Below, piece after piece: positions 44,539 to 53,140 of a stretch of DNA of 64,000 nucleotides (position 1 is its first letter; the number at the start of each line of letters is the position of its first letter). Made by a program: the position numbers and the translations under genes. Location of the stretch: the NCBI GenBank assembly GCA_964646605.1, contig CAZYEX010000161.1, positions 1 to 64,000 on the forward strand, given 5' to 3'. This DNA is from SBAX01 sp964646605 (GTDB lineage Bacteria; Planctomycetota; Phycisphaerae; UBA1845). A model generated the notes under the pieces. The model was not told the DNA's origin and made no database searches. It saw only the letters and a list, made by a program, of their open reading frames with translations.

Positions 44539-45707
44539 GCCGTTGACTCCGCCCAGACGGGTTGGGCCGCGCTTTTCCGACCGGCTAAGTCGTCGATCAC
44601 GCCGTCGATGTGTTCAGGCGTGACATCCCCGCCGCCCAGCCCGATCACGTAGTCCTGCACCATCACGTCGGGCCGGGACTGAAGCGTCGCCGCCACCTCT
44701 TGCCCAAAAATGCCGCCGGATCCCGGAGCATGGTTTCGATCCAGGACCCCCACCCGCCGCGCCGATCCGATCGCGCGGAGCAATTCCTCGCGCGGGAACG
44801 GACGAAAAAGTTTGGCGCGAATCATACCCACGCGCTCCCCGCGCTCTCGCCGCCTGCGCACCACGCTTCGGAGGGTCCGGGCCATGGTGTTGCAGGCGAT
44901 CAACACCGTCTCGGCGTCTTCCGTGCCCTCGGTCTCCAATGCTCCCGCGGGACAGCGGCCGAAAACATCCGTGAATTCGTCGATGGCCTGGTCGAGAACC
45001 TGCGGGACACGCTCCATGGCATTTTGGATTTCGCGTCGATGGTGAACGGTCTCCCGAGGCCAGGTCAATCCGCCGACCGTCGCGGGATGATCGTGTCGAA
45101 GGCGATGCGGAACCTCGCACGCCGGAAGGAAGCGATCGACCTGCTCTTGCTCCGGTAGTTCCACCACCATTTGCGTGTGTGAAGTGACGAAGCCGTCCAT
45201 GGCCACCATCGCGGGCAAAAGAACTCGTTTGTCCTCCGCAACTCGGAACGCCAAAAGGATGGTGTCCACGAGGTCCTGGTGGGAGTCGGCGTAGAACTGA
45301 ATCCAGGCCGCGTCGCGGAACATCAAACTGTCGCCTTGATCGACCCAGATGTTCCAAGGCGGCCCCAGCGTCCGATTGACGGCGATCATCACGATGGGCA
45401 ATCGGTAGTAGCCCGCGGCGAAGATGTTTTCGACCATGTAGGCGAGGCCGTTGGAGGAGCTGGCCGTGAACGCGCGGGCCCCGCCCAGCGACGCCCCGAT
45501 GCAAACGCCCATGGCGCTGTGTTCCGATTCGACGGGGACGACCCGACCCTTGCTGAAATCGAAGGCCCGGAGGAACTCGATGATTTCGGTTTGGGGGGTG
45601 ATGGGATAGGCCCCGCCGCAGCAACCGCGCGCCGACCGATTCGCCTCGCCGGCCAGTGCCAGCGTGTGTCCCGCCGCGTGATTGCCCGTGACCAATGCCC
45701 TCGCCAC
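44535..45707 (-). CDS. 2-oxoacid:ferredoxin oxidoreductase alpha subunit (PorA-like)
   Basis: The 390-residue protein starts at GTG 45707 (ribosome binding site AAGGAG). It has the alpha-subunit motif GAYPITPQTEIIEFL, then VESEHSAMGVCIGASLGGARAFTASSS, which forms the other half of the TPP site, and domain II near RPFPREELLRAIGSARRVGVLDRN. The substrate (pyruvate, branched-chain or other 2-oxoacid) cannot be decided. The gene sits between the fused gamma/reductase/ferredoxin gene and the beta gene. Confidence 0.9.
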   Translation of the reverse strand: MARALVTGNHAAGHTLALAGEANRSARGCCGGAYPITPQTEIIEFLRAFDFSKGRVVPVESEHSAMGVCIGASLGGARAFTASSSNGLAYMVENIFAAGYYRLPIVMIAVNRTLGPPWNIWVDQGDSLMFRDAAWIQFYADSHQDLVDTILLAFRVAEDKRVLLPAMVAMDGFVTSHTQMVVELPEQEQVDRFLPACEVPHRLRHDHPATVGGLTWPRETVHHRREIQNAMERVPQVLDQAIDEFTDVFGRCPAGALETEGTEDAETVLIACNTMARTLRSVVRRRRERGERVGMIRAKLFRPFPREELLRAIGSARRVGVLDRNHAPGSGGIFGQEVAATLQSRPDVMVQDYVIGLGGGDVTPEHIDGVIDDLAGRKSAAQPVWAESTA

Positions 45708-45724
45708 GTTCGGCTCCTTGTGCG

Positions 45725-47950
45725 TCAAAGTTCGGCCATGTAGATGACCCCGCGCGGGCACTGGGCGGCGCACACTCCGCAGCCCTTGCAGTAGTCGTAG
45801 TCGAAGCGGTATCCGTCGCCGTCCCGCGAAACAATTCCCTCCGGACAGTACTGTCGGCACCGATCGCAGGAGTTGCAGACGCCGCAACTGAAACAACGCG
45901 AGGCCTCTTCTGCTGCCAGCGTGCCCGCCATCCCCGCCGGAAGGCCGGAATGGACTTCGGTGAAGGTGCGTCGTCGCAACGCAGCGCCGATCGTCCCGCC
46001 GTGACGGCTCGGCGTTCGCGCAAAGACGTGGGTCGTGATCCTATCCGCACCGGCGACCGGTTCGGGCGGCGAGGGGAAAAGGTCCTCGCCGCTGAGCGAA
46101 CGATGAATGTGCAAAGCCGCGCGACGCCCGTTTCCGATGGCGCCCGCGACGGTTCCGTCGTTGGTGGCGAGATCGCCTCCGCAAAAAACCGGCGACCCGG
46201 TCAGACCGAGAAGTCGCCCGTGGTCGCGGATTTCCGAACCCTCGGGGAGGACGGACAAGTCCGCCGACTGACCCAGGGCGAGGATCACGCGGTCACAGAC
46301 GATGTCGAAAAACGCGTCCTCCGTTGTTTCGGGCATCGGGCGCGGGCGGCCCGTTTCATCGGGTTCCCCGAGCCGCATTCGCCGACATGTCAAGCAAGCG
46401 GACGAGCCGTTTTCCTGAAGACGGACGGGCGAGACAAGTTCGTGGAGGACGATTCCTTCCTCGAGCGCCGCGTCGATCTCCTCCGCGATGGCGGGCATTT
46501 CCTGCCGTGAACGGCGGTAGACGATGTTGACGCGGGCGGCCCCCAGCCGCCGTGCGCTCCGCGCCGCGTCGATGGCCGTGTTGCCACCGCCGACCACCAC
46601 CACGCGCTCGCTCTGAACCAGCGCCGTTCCGCCCCGAGCGCAATCAAGAAAGGCGATGCCCTGCTCGATCCGCGCCGTCGATCCGCCCAGATCGGCGCCG
46701 AAGTCCAGGGATCGCGCCTCCTGCAATCCGGTCGCCACGAAGACGGCCGCGAAGCGCCGCGAAAGACTCACCAGCTCTTCGCGGGACACGCGATGTCCGG
46801 TGTCGGCTTGAATTCCATACCCGATGACGAAGTCGATCTCGCGGTCGAGCACGGCGCGCGGCAAACGGTAGGCGGGAATGCCGGTCCGCATAACTCCTCC
46901 GAGTTCGCGGTCGGCCTCGAGGATGGTGACGCCATACCCGAGTCGGGCAAGATGGTACGCGGCGCTCAGACCCGCCGGTCCCGAGCCCACCACGGCGACG
47001 GTCTCGTCGCGGCGAGGTGCGGCGATTTGTTGACCCCTTGCCGAGTCGGCGACGTAGCGCTCCAACTCGCGGACATTGACCGATTCGTCCCACGTGCTTC
47101 GGTTGCACGCCTCCATGCACGGCGCGGGGCAGACCCGTCCGCAGACGCCGGGAAAGGGCGAGGTCTCCAGCAAGATTTCCAGGGCGCGGCGGTTGTCTCC
47201 CTGCGAAACGGCGGCGACGAAGGCCTGTACGTCGTTACCCGCGGGGCAGGCGTGGTTGCAGGGGGGCGTCAGTTGGCGGGAATGAGGTTGGCGCGTCGCC
47301 CAGCTTCCGGTTCGAAGCGTGGGCGGCGATCCGATATCCGGGTCGAGAAGCCCGGCCACGCGCCCGGCCGGACGCGACGCGGTTTCCGTCCGTATCTCTC
47401 CCGCCAGGTGTTCGAGCTTGACCTCGTCGAAGGCCTGCGCCGCCGACGCGAGATTGAGACCGTCGAAATTCAACGCCCGTAAGGCCCCTTCGGCATCCGC
47501 AAAGGCAAGCCCCAAGACCTTGGCGACGCCGCCGAACATCGTCGTGTTCACGATGGGAACCGTACGCGTCCCCAGCGCGTGTCCCACCGCAATCACCGTC
47601 GCATCGACCGTCGCCACCCGCCGCCCGGGAAACGTCTCTCGGAACGCCGACGGAGGTTCTGAAGTGTTGAGGACCACCCAGCCGTCAGCCTGCAACCCGG
47701 TTACGACGCGCGGCGCGATCAGAGTCCGATCCAGCACGACGACGTGGTTCGGTTCGCGTATCTGGTTGTGGTCAGTGATTTCACGCTCGTCGATGCGAAC
47801 AAAGGCCTGCACGGGGGCGCCCGATCGCTCCGCGGCGTAGACCCCGAACGCCTGGGCGTACAGTCCGCGTAGGAAGTAGGTCTCGGCAATCAGCTTGGCG
47901 AGAGTGACTCCGCCCTGACCGCCGCGTCCGAAAATGGTCAACTCGATCAT
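45725..47950 (-). CDS. Fused gamma subunit, GltD/NfnB-like reductase and ferredoxin
   Basis: From ATG 47950 the protein is 741 residues with three modules. Residues about 1-190 are the oxidoreductase gamma subunit (MIELTIFGRGGQGGVTLAKL). Residues about 225-650 match the small subunit of glutamate synthase or NfnB: Cys-rich entry PCNHACPAGNDVQ and GVCGRVCPAPCMEACNR, FAD site VAVVGSGPAGLSAAYHLA, NAD(P) site VVVVGGGNTAIDAARSA. The last about 60 residues form a two-cluster ferredoxin (CFSCGVCNSCDRCRQYCP, YCKGCGVCAAQCP), equivalent to PorD. The chain would carry electrons from 2-oxoacid oxidation through Fe-S clusters to FAD and NAD(P). This is consistent with direct NAD(P)H production, or the reverse. 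Confidence 0.88.
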   Translation of the reverse strand: MIELTIFGRGGQGGVTLAKLIAETYFLRGLYAQAFGVYAAERSGAPVQAFVRIDEREITDHNQIREPNHVVVLDRTLIAPRVVTGLQADGWVVLNTSEPPSAFRETFPGRRVATVDATVIAVGHALGTRTVPIVNTTMFGGVAKVLGLAFADAEGALRALNFDGLNLASAAQAFDEVKLEHLAGEIRTETASRPAGRVAGLLDPDIGSPPTLRTGSWATRQPHSRQLTPPCNHACPAGNDVQAFVAAVSQGDNRRALEILLETSPFPGVCGRVCPAPCMEACNRSTWDESVNVRELERYVADSARGQQIAAPRRDETVAVVGSGPAGLSAAYHLARLGYGVTILEADRELGGVMRTGIPAYRLPRAVLDREIDFVIGYGIQADTGHRVSREELVSLSRRFAAVFVATGLQEARSLDFGADLGGSTARIEQGIAFLDCARGGTALVQSERVVVVGGGNTAIDAARSARRLGAARVNIVYRRSRQEMPAIAEEIDAALEEGIVLHELVSPVRLQENGSSACLTCRRMRLGEPDETGRPRPMPETTEDAFFDIVCDRVILALGQSADLSVLPEGSEIRDHGRLLGLTGSPVFCGGDLATNDGTVAGAIGNGRRAALHIHRSLSGEDLFPSPPEPVAGADRITTHVFARTPSRHGGTIGAALRRRTFTEVHSGLPAGMAGTLAAEEASRCFSCGVCNSCDRCRQYCPEGIVSRDGDGYRFDYDYCKGCGVCAAQCPRGVIYMAEL

Positions 47951-48410
47951 CGCCAGGTTCGCTGCGCGGATCAGGCCCCATCCGTCCAACTCGCAACAAG
48001 CCGACCGATGGGGTCTTCCCCGCGTACGCCCTCAACCCCTTCTTCGCATTCGTCCTGCCTGCAAGTCCGATGCCAAGCCATAGGGAGGTCGCTCGATCCG
48101 GACGGGTTTTCACCCCGTTGCCCATTGCATAAATTGGATGTCCTCAATGCGACACGAAGGGCGCCCTTCGTCGCGGGTTGCGTCATTTCGCGCAAGCGTC
48201 TGGTCAAGTAGCGGTTTATCTCGCCCGCGAAGGGGTTTTGCGGTCGGCAAACGCACGGATTCGACACCTGCGGAACGTGGATTGCAGGGAGGGCTCCGCC
48301 AGAGGAAGTGCGCGAGGGCGCTCCGCATGGGCTTCGACGCGGCGACGCGCGAGGCATGGGGGCTGTTTGTGCCTCGATCCTCGACGAGCTTCGCAAAGGG
48401 AGTTTCAAAC
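47951..48410. other. Divergent intergenic region between the two oxidoreductase operons
   Basis: This 460-bp stretch separates the leftward gamma/alpha/beta operon from the rightward thiolase operon. No convincing gene is seen; reading frames here lack family features. Promoters for both operons should lie here, but I could not identify confident -35/-10 or sigma-54 sites. Confidence 0.55.
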
Positions 48411-49781
48411 ATGATCCGATTCGGGCCGGGCAACCTGCGGATTCCCAAGTTTGAGCGGCCGGTCTATGTCGTGGCCGGCGGATTGACGGACTTTCGCAAG
48501 CGTTACGCCGAGAAGAACACTTGCGAGCTGTGCATGGAGGCGCTGCGAATGGCGGTCGGGGAGAACGACCTGAAGGTCTCGCCCGAGGAGTTCCGCCGTT
48601 CGGTCAACTGGTGTGTGTATTCGCAGTTTGCGGACCATTTCGGCGATCAACTGCTCGCCGCGGCCAAGGTGCATGACTACCTGGGCTTCGATCCGCTCGG
48701 CAACATCGAGGTGAAAACCGGCGGGGCGACAGGCGGTTCGGCGGTGCTCGCCGCCGCTCAGGCGGTGGCGTCCGGCTATGCGAGCTGCGTCCCAGTCGTC
48801 GGGTGGGAGCGGATGGATGAGGTCTCGACAAAGGTCGGCAACTCGTACATCGCCAGCGCCGCGTGCAAGGACTTCGAAAGCGAACTGGGATGGATGTATG
48901 CGAGCTATTACGCCCTGATGGCCCAGCGGTACCAGTACGAAAACGAGGTGCCGCGCGAGTCGCTGGCCAAGATCGCCTGCAAGAACCATGACTACGCGCG
49001 GTACTCGCCCTATTCGCAGAACCCCGGCCAGTACTCCGTGGCGGACATTCTGAAGAACGAACTCGTCTCGGACCCTCTGTCCTTCCTGGAATGCTGCGTG
49101 ATGAGCGTCGGGGCCGCGGTGCTCCTCCTGGCCGACGAAGAGACCGCCAGACGCCTCACCGATCGCCCGGTGGAACTCAAGGCCATCTGCGGCGGCACGC
49201 ATACCTTGCGCACCGCCGACCGCCGCCACATGCCCATCCTCCTTCTGCCGAACGAGACGGAAACGACGTACAAGGACTATTTCAACGGCAAGCGCCAGGA
49301 GTGGCCTGGATTCAGCTCTTTTCTGGCGGCGAGAACGGCGGCGTATCTGGCGTACCACATGGCCGGGATCAAGGACCCACTCGAGGACTTTGATCTGCTC
49401 GAAACCCACGATGCGTTCACCATCAGCGACATACAGACGTACGAAGATATCGGGCTGCGCCCCTACGGTCGCGGGCGGGAGTTCATCGACTCCGGCGATG
49501 CGTACTTCGAGGGTCGTCTGCCGACCAACCTATCGGGCGGACTGATCGGGACCATGCACGCCGTCGGCGCGACCGGCATCTTTCAGATGGTGGAGCTGCT
49601 CTGGCAACTGCAAGGCAAATGGGAGAAGTTCCACGGAGATCCTGAGCGCTGGGCGCGATACGGAAAGACGAAACCGGGAGACTTCCGCAACCTGCAAGTC
49701 CCCAACGCTAAACGTGGATGTGCCGTGTCCCATGCGGGCACCGGCAGTCACGTGACCGTGTCCATTCTGGAAAGGACTTGA
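48411..49781 (+). CDS. Thiolase-superfamily protein lacking the nucleophilic Cys
   Basis: The 456-residue protein (ATG 48411, ribosome binding site AAAGGGAG) has a thiolase fold. The region that normally holds the acyl-accepting Cys reads EVKTGGATGGSAVLAAAQAV (about 100-119), with Gly where CGSG would stand. The later motifs are kept: NLSGGLIGTMHAVGATG (catalytic His) and GCAVSHAGTGS (the second Cys position). It is followed by a DUF35 gene, as in heteromeric thiolases (BbsAB), PhlC/PhlB and the steroid retro-aldolase Ltp2-ChsH2. A non-thiolytic C-C cleavage or condensation on a CoA ester is possible. The substrate is unknown. Confidence 0.85.
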   Translation: MIRFGPGNLRIPKFERPVYVVAGGLTDFRKRYAEKNTCELCMEALRMAVGENDLKVSPEEFRRSVNWCVYSQFADHFGDQLLAAAKVHDYLGFDPLGNIEVKTGGATGGSAVLAAAQAVASGYASCVPVVGWERMDEVSTKVGNSYIASAACKDFESELGWMYASYYALMAQRYQYENEVPRESLAKIACKNHDYARYSPYSQNPGQYSVADILKNELVSDPLSFLECCVMSVGAAVLLLADEETARRLTDRPVELKAICGGTHTLRTADRRHMPILLLPNETETTYKDYFNGKRQEWPGFSSFLAARTAAYLAYHMAGIKDPLEDFDLLETHDAFTISDIQTYEDIGLRPYGRGREFIDSGDAYFEGRLPTNLSGGLIGTMHAVGATGIFQMVELLWQLQGKWEKFHGDPERWARYGKTKPGDFRNLQVPNAKRGCAVSHAGTGSHVTVSILERT

Positions 49782-49783
49782 CC

Positions 49784-50257
49784 ATGACCGTGGAACTGAA
49801 CGGCACCCAGGCCGACACCATCTGCGACGATCCGCTGGTTATCAAGAACGTCAAGAACTGGTTTCACGCGCATACCTATGGTGGGTGGAGTCAGTTCTTC
49901 CATGGGTTGCGGGAGGGTAAGCTGATGGCCACGCGCTGCACGGATCCATCGTGCTCGGAGAAGCGCCTCTGGCTCCCGCCGCGGTGCGAATGTCCGGACT
50001 GTTGGTCGGCCATGGAATGGGTGCAGGCGCCGGCGGTCGGTGTCATCTTCACCCACACGACCGTTCAATACCCCGGCGCATTGTTTCGCGGCAGCACTCC
50101 CTGCCCGTTGATCAGCGTTTCGATCGAAGGCGTCTGCACGAAACTGATGAGCTATCTCAAGGAGGGGACGCCGCGCATCGGAATGCCCGTCCGGGCCGTG
50201 TTCAACACTGCCCGACCGACCAACACGATCCTTGATCTTGCGTGGATGCCGCGATGA
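49784..50257 (+). CDS. DUF35 zinc-ribbon/OB-fold partner of thiolase
   Basis: The 157-residue protein begins 2 bases after the thiolase stop. A zinc ribbon (RCTDPSCSEKRLWLPPRCEC, with a further CX2C-like pair in CPDC) is followed by an OB-fold (VGVIFTHTTVQYPG ... FRGSTPCPLISVSIEG). DUF35 proteins form tight complexes with the adjacent thiolase-like enzyme and shape its CoA or substrate site. It is co-transcribed with the thiolase and cupin genes. Confidence 0.87.
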   Translation: MTVELNGTQADTICDDPLVIKNVKNWFHAHTYGGWSQFFHGLREGKLMATRCTDPSCSEKRLWLPPRCECPDCWSAMEWVQAPAVGVIFTHTTVQYPGALFRGSTPCPLISVSIEGVCTKLMSYLKEGTPRIGMPVRAVFNTARPTNTILDLAWMPR

Positions 50258-50637
50258 AAACACAATCTCCTGCCATCTCCCCCGCCCACAGTTCCGACGC
50301 TGAGTGGCCCCCCTTTGTCGACAGTTGGCCCGAAGCGCATATGGAAACCGCAGGCCTCTGCGGACGGATTCTCAAAGGCGAATGCGGTTGGGTGATCTTC
50401 ATGAGCGCCGACCGCGACATTCTCATTCCCATGCACCGCCACGGCGCACAGTGGGGCATCGTCTTGGACGGAGAAATGGAGATCACCGTCGCCGACCAGA
50501 CCAGAACTTATCGACGCGGCGAAACCCACTACATACCGGCAAGCGTCGATCACGAGGCCGTGTTACGCGCCGGATGGCGCGGAATGTATGTATTCGCGCG
50601 ACCAGCGGAGCGAGAACCAGACCAGGGACGTCTCTGA
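50254..50637 (+). CDS. Single-domain cupin protein
   Basis: The 127-residue protein starts at ATG 50254, overlapping the DUF35 stop (ATGA). The cupin motif 1 reads PMHRHGAQWGIVLDGEMEI and motif 2 TYRRGETHYIPASVDHEAVL, with the His/Glu set able to hold a metal ion. Its role may be a small isomerase, decarboxylase or sensor for the pathway. The overlap with both neighbours shows that it belongs to the operon. Confidence 0.82.
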   Translation: MKTQSPAISPAHSSDAEWPPFVDSWPEAHMETAGLCGRILKGECGWVIFMSADRDILIPMHRHGAQWGIVLDGEMEITVADQTRTYRRGETHYIPASVDHEAVLRAGWRGMYVFARPAEREPDQGRL

Positions 50638-51803
50638 TGCGCGAGTTCCTCACAGGGAATCAAGCCGTTGTACGCGGGGCGCTGCGCGCCGGTTGTAATT
50701 ACTTCGCCGGATATCCGATCACGCCGGCCAGTTCCATTTTGACCGACATGATCAGCGCGTTTGCCGATGGTCGCGGCGTTGCCATTCAAACGGAAGATGA
50801 AATCGCCGCCATCGGTCAGTGCATCGGTGCGGCCATGACCGGTGCAAAGGCGATGACTGCGTCTTCCGGACCGGGACTCAGTCTGTACAGCGAGAATATC
50901 GGCCTTGCCCAGATGGGCGAAGTTCCGCTGGTCATCATCAACTGCCAACGGATGGGACCCGCCACCGGCGGGGCTACGGCAACCGGCGAAGGCGACGTTC
51001 TTTTTGCCCGACACGTGACCGCGGGCGGATACCCGCTGCCGGTGCTCGCCGCCGCGGATCCGGCGTCGGCCTATTGGCTCACCCATGAGGCGTTTAACAT
51101 CGCCGAGCGGCTGCGAACCCCCGTTATCGTGCTCTTGTCCAAAGATATTTCGTTGACACGATACACGGTGGATTTGCAGCACATCAACCTATCCTCTCGA
51201 ACAGACCAATGGAACGCACCGGCGAATTCGGCGGATCCTTCATACGCTAGCCCCCCTGCCGAGCCGATGCCCACCCTCGCGCCGATCGGCGGACCTCAGA
51301 GAGTTCGCTTTACCGGTTCCATTCACGACGAAAACGGCCTGCTCACCACGAACCGCACAAAGATCGAGCGTAAACTGACCCATCTGCGAAACAAAATCCT
51401 CATGAAAAATGCCCGCCTGTCGTACACCGAGTTCAACTGTGACGGCGAGGCAAACACACTTGTTATTTCCTATGGACTCGCCAACGGCGCGGCCCGCGAG
51501 GCTGTCCTCGCATTGCGTGCGCAGGGGCATCCCACCTCGCATCTTACTCTCTACAGTCTTTGGCCGGTGCCCGAACAGGCGATCCGCGATGCTCTTTCAC
51601 CTCGCATTCAACATGTGCTGATTCCCGAACTCAATATTGGTTTGTATGTCGATGAACTCCGCAGAGTCATTCGCAACGTTCCCGTGGAATCCATCGAAAG
51701 GTACGACGGCGGACTGATTTGCCCTCAGTCGATCGTGGATGACGTGATTCGACGCGAAAATGGACCGACGCGCACGCGGGAGGCGGACCTATGTCCATCC
51801 TGA
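50637..51803 (+). CDS. 2-oxoacid:ferredoxin oxidoreductase alpha subunit (KorA-like, no gamma domain)
   Basis: The 388-residue protein shows AGCNYFAGYPITPASSILTD and QTEDEIAAIGQCIGAAMTGAKAMTASSGPGLSL, the alpha-subunit TPP half-site, and a C-terminal domain II (TLYSLWPVPEQAIRDALS). In many KorA proteins a gamma domain is fused at the N-terminus. Here it is absent, and a gamma-like domain is instead at the end of the next protein. The start overlaps the cupin stop (TGATG). Confidence 0.88.
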   Translation: MREFLTGNQAVVRGALRAGCNYFAGYPITPASSILTDMISAFADGRGVAIQTEDEIAAIGQCIGAAMTGAKAMTASSGPGLSLYSENIGLAQMGEVPLVIINCQRMGPATGGATATGEGDVLFARHVTAGGYPLPVLAAADPASAYWLTHEAFNIAERLRTPVIVLLSKDISLTRYTVDLQHINLSSRTDQWNAPANSADPSYASPPAEPMPTLAPIGGPQRVRFTGSIHDENGLLTTNRTKIERKLTHLRNKILMKNARLSYTEFNCDGEANTLVISYGLANGAAREAVLALRAQGHPTSHLTLYSLWPVPEQAIRDALSPRIQHVLIPELNIGLYVDELRRVIRNVPVESIERYDGGLICPQSIVDDVIRRENGPTRTREADLCPS

Positions 51804-53128
51804 CCGCCCAACGCGCGGATATGTGCTACTGCCCAGGCTGTTCACACGGGACGGTGCTCGAGCACTTGGGCCAAGCCCTCGACGCGATGAATGTATCGCT
51901 TGAACGCATCTGCATTGTGTCCGACATCGGCTGCATAGGCACAGCCGACCGGTATTTCTCTTGTCATACTTTCCACGGCCTGCACGGACGGTCCATCACC
52001 TATGCGGAAGGCCTGAAGCGCGGCAATTCTAACTTGTTGGTAATCGTCCTCATTGGCGATGGCGGATGCGGCATCGGGACCGGACATCTGGTACATGCCG
52101 CGCGGCGCGGGGCAGACATCAAAATCATTGTATGTAATAACTTCAATTTTGGTATGACGGGCGGCCAACATTCACCGACCACGCCGTTAGATTGCCATAC
52201 GACCACGACTCCGAGTGGTGCAGATGATCGACCCTTGGACGTATGCCGTACGGTGGCGGTCAATGGCGCTTCGTTCACCGCCCGCTATGATGCATTCGAT
52301 CCGCAACTGGCGAGCCATATACAATCGGCATTGTCCAGACCGGGCTTTGTACTCTTGGACATTTGGGAACTCTGCACCGCCTATTTCGTGCCCGCCAACA
52401 AACTCAACCGCGGCAGTCTGACCCAGTTGTCCGCGCGACAGAAGATGCCCTTCGGTGTTGTGCAGGAGACTGTCGAACCATTAACGCGGACACGAAGCTA
52501 CTCGAGCGTCCCGCGAACCGCGAAACGGACGCGAACACCCCTGCCCCCGCCCATTCCCCCTTTTGCATGGTCGGGCCGCCGCGAAGTCTGTGTTGCGGGT
52601 TCGGCGGGACAGCGCGTGCGCTCCGCCGTCGGCACAATCGGGGAAATCGCAGTCGCTTGGGGCCTGTTTGCGGCACAGCAGGACGATTTTCCGATCACAG
52701 TTCGACGGGGGTTTTCCATTTCCAATCTCATTGTGTCGCGCGAGCCCATACTCTACACGGGGTTGGATTCTCCCGATCTGGTGGTCATTCTCTCCGCGGA
52801 CGGGCTCCACCGCTTCGGCCCATTGTCGTCGCTGCGAACATCGAGTTTGATCCTCGCGCCCGCCGACATGCCGCTGGCGGGCGCCGTCGCGCGGATTTGT
52901 ACCATCGATGTCAGCACTTTGGAGAGGCGTGCGGGAAAAGAATCGCTGGCCCTCGCGGTTTTGACCTACGCGCTGGTCGAAGCGGACTTCTTCGAGGCCG
53001 CCGCCCTGCAGGGTGCGGCGAGCGCAGTTCTCGCCGGACCGTATCGCCAGTCCAATCTCGACGCCATCGCCGCCGGAGTCGAATGGGCCGAATGTACAGT
53101 CGGCGCTCACAGCCCAGCGCCGCGATGA
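51791..53128 (+). CDS. 2-oxoacid:ferredoxin oxidoreductase beta subunit fused to gamma domain
   Basis: The 445-residue protein starts 13 bases inside the alpha gene. Residues about 1-235 are beta: MCYCPGCSHGTVLEHL (Fe-S/TPP Cys), SDIGCIGTADRYF, IGDGGCGIGTGHLVHAARRG and NFNFGMTGGQHSPTT. After a Pro/Arg-rich linker (about 236-262), residues 265-430 match a gamma domain: VCVAGSAGQRVRSAVGTIGE and VRRGFSISNLIVSREPILY, though the usual GxGGQG is degenerate (GSAGQR). No ferredoxin is encoded in this operon, so it may use a free ferredoxin or the neighbouring reductase fusion. Confidence 0.85.
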   Translation: MSILTAQRADMCYCPGCSHGTVLEHLGQALDAMNVSLERICIVSDIGCIGTADRYFSCHTFHGLHGRSITYAEGLKRGNSNLLVIVLIGDGGCGIGTGHLVHAARRGADIKIIVCNNFNFGMTGGQHSPTTPLDCHTTTTPSGADDRPLDVCRTVAVNGASFTARYDAFDPQLASHIQSALSRPGFVLLDIWELCTAYFVPANKLNRGSLTQLSARQKMPFGVVQETVEPLTRTRSYSSVPRTAKRTRTPLPPPIPPFAWSGRREVCVAGSAGQRVRSAVGTIGEIAVAWGLFAAQQDDFPITVRRGFSISNLIVSREPILYTGLDSPDLVVILSADGLHRFGPLSSLRTSSLILAPADMPLAGAVARICTIDVSTLERRAGKESLALAVLTYALVEADFFEAAALQGAASAVLAGPYRQSNLDAIAAGVEWAECTVGAHSPAPR

Positions 53129-53140
53129 AAGGAAATCACC

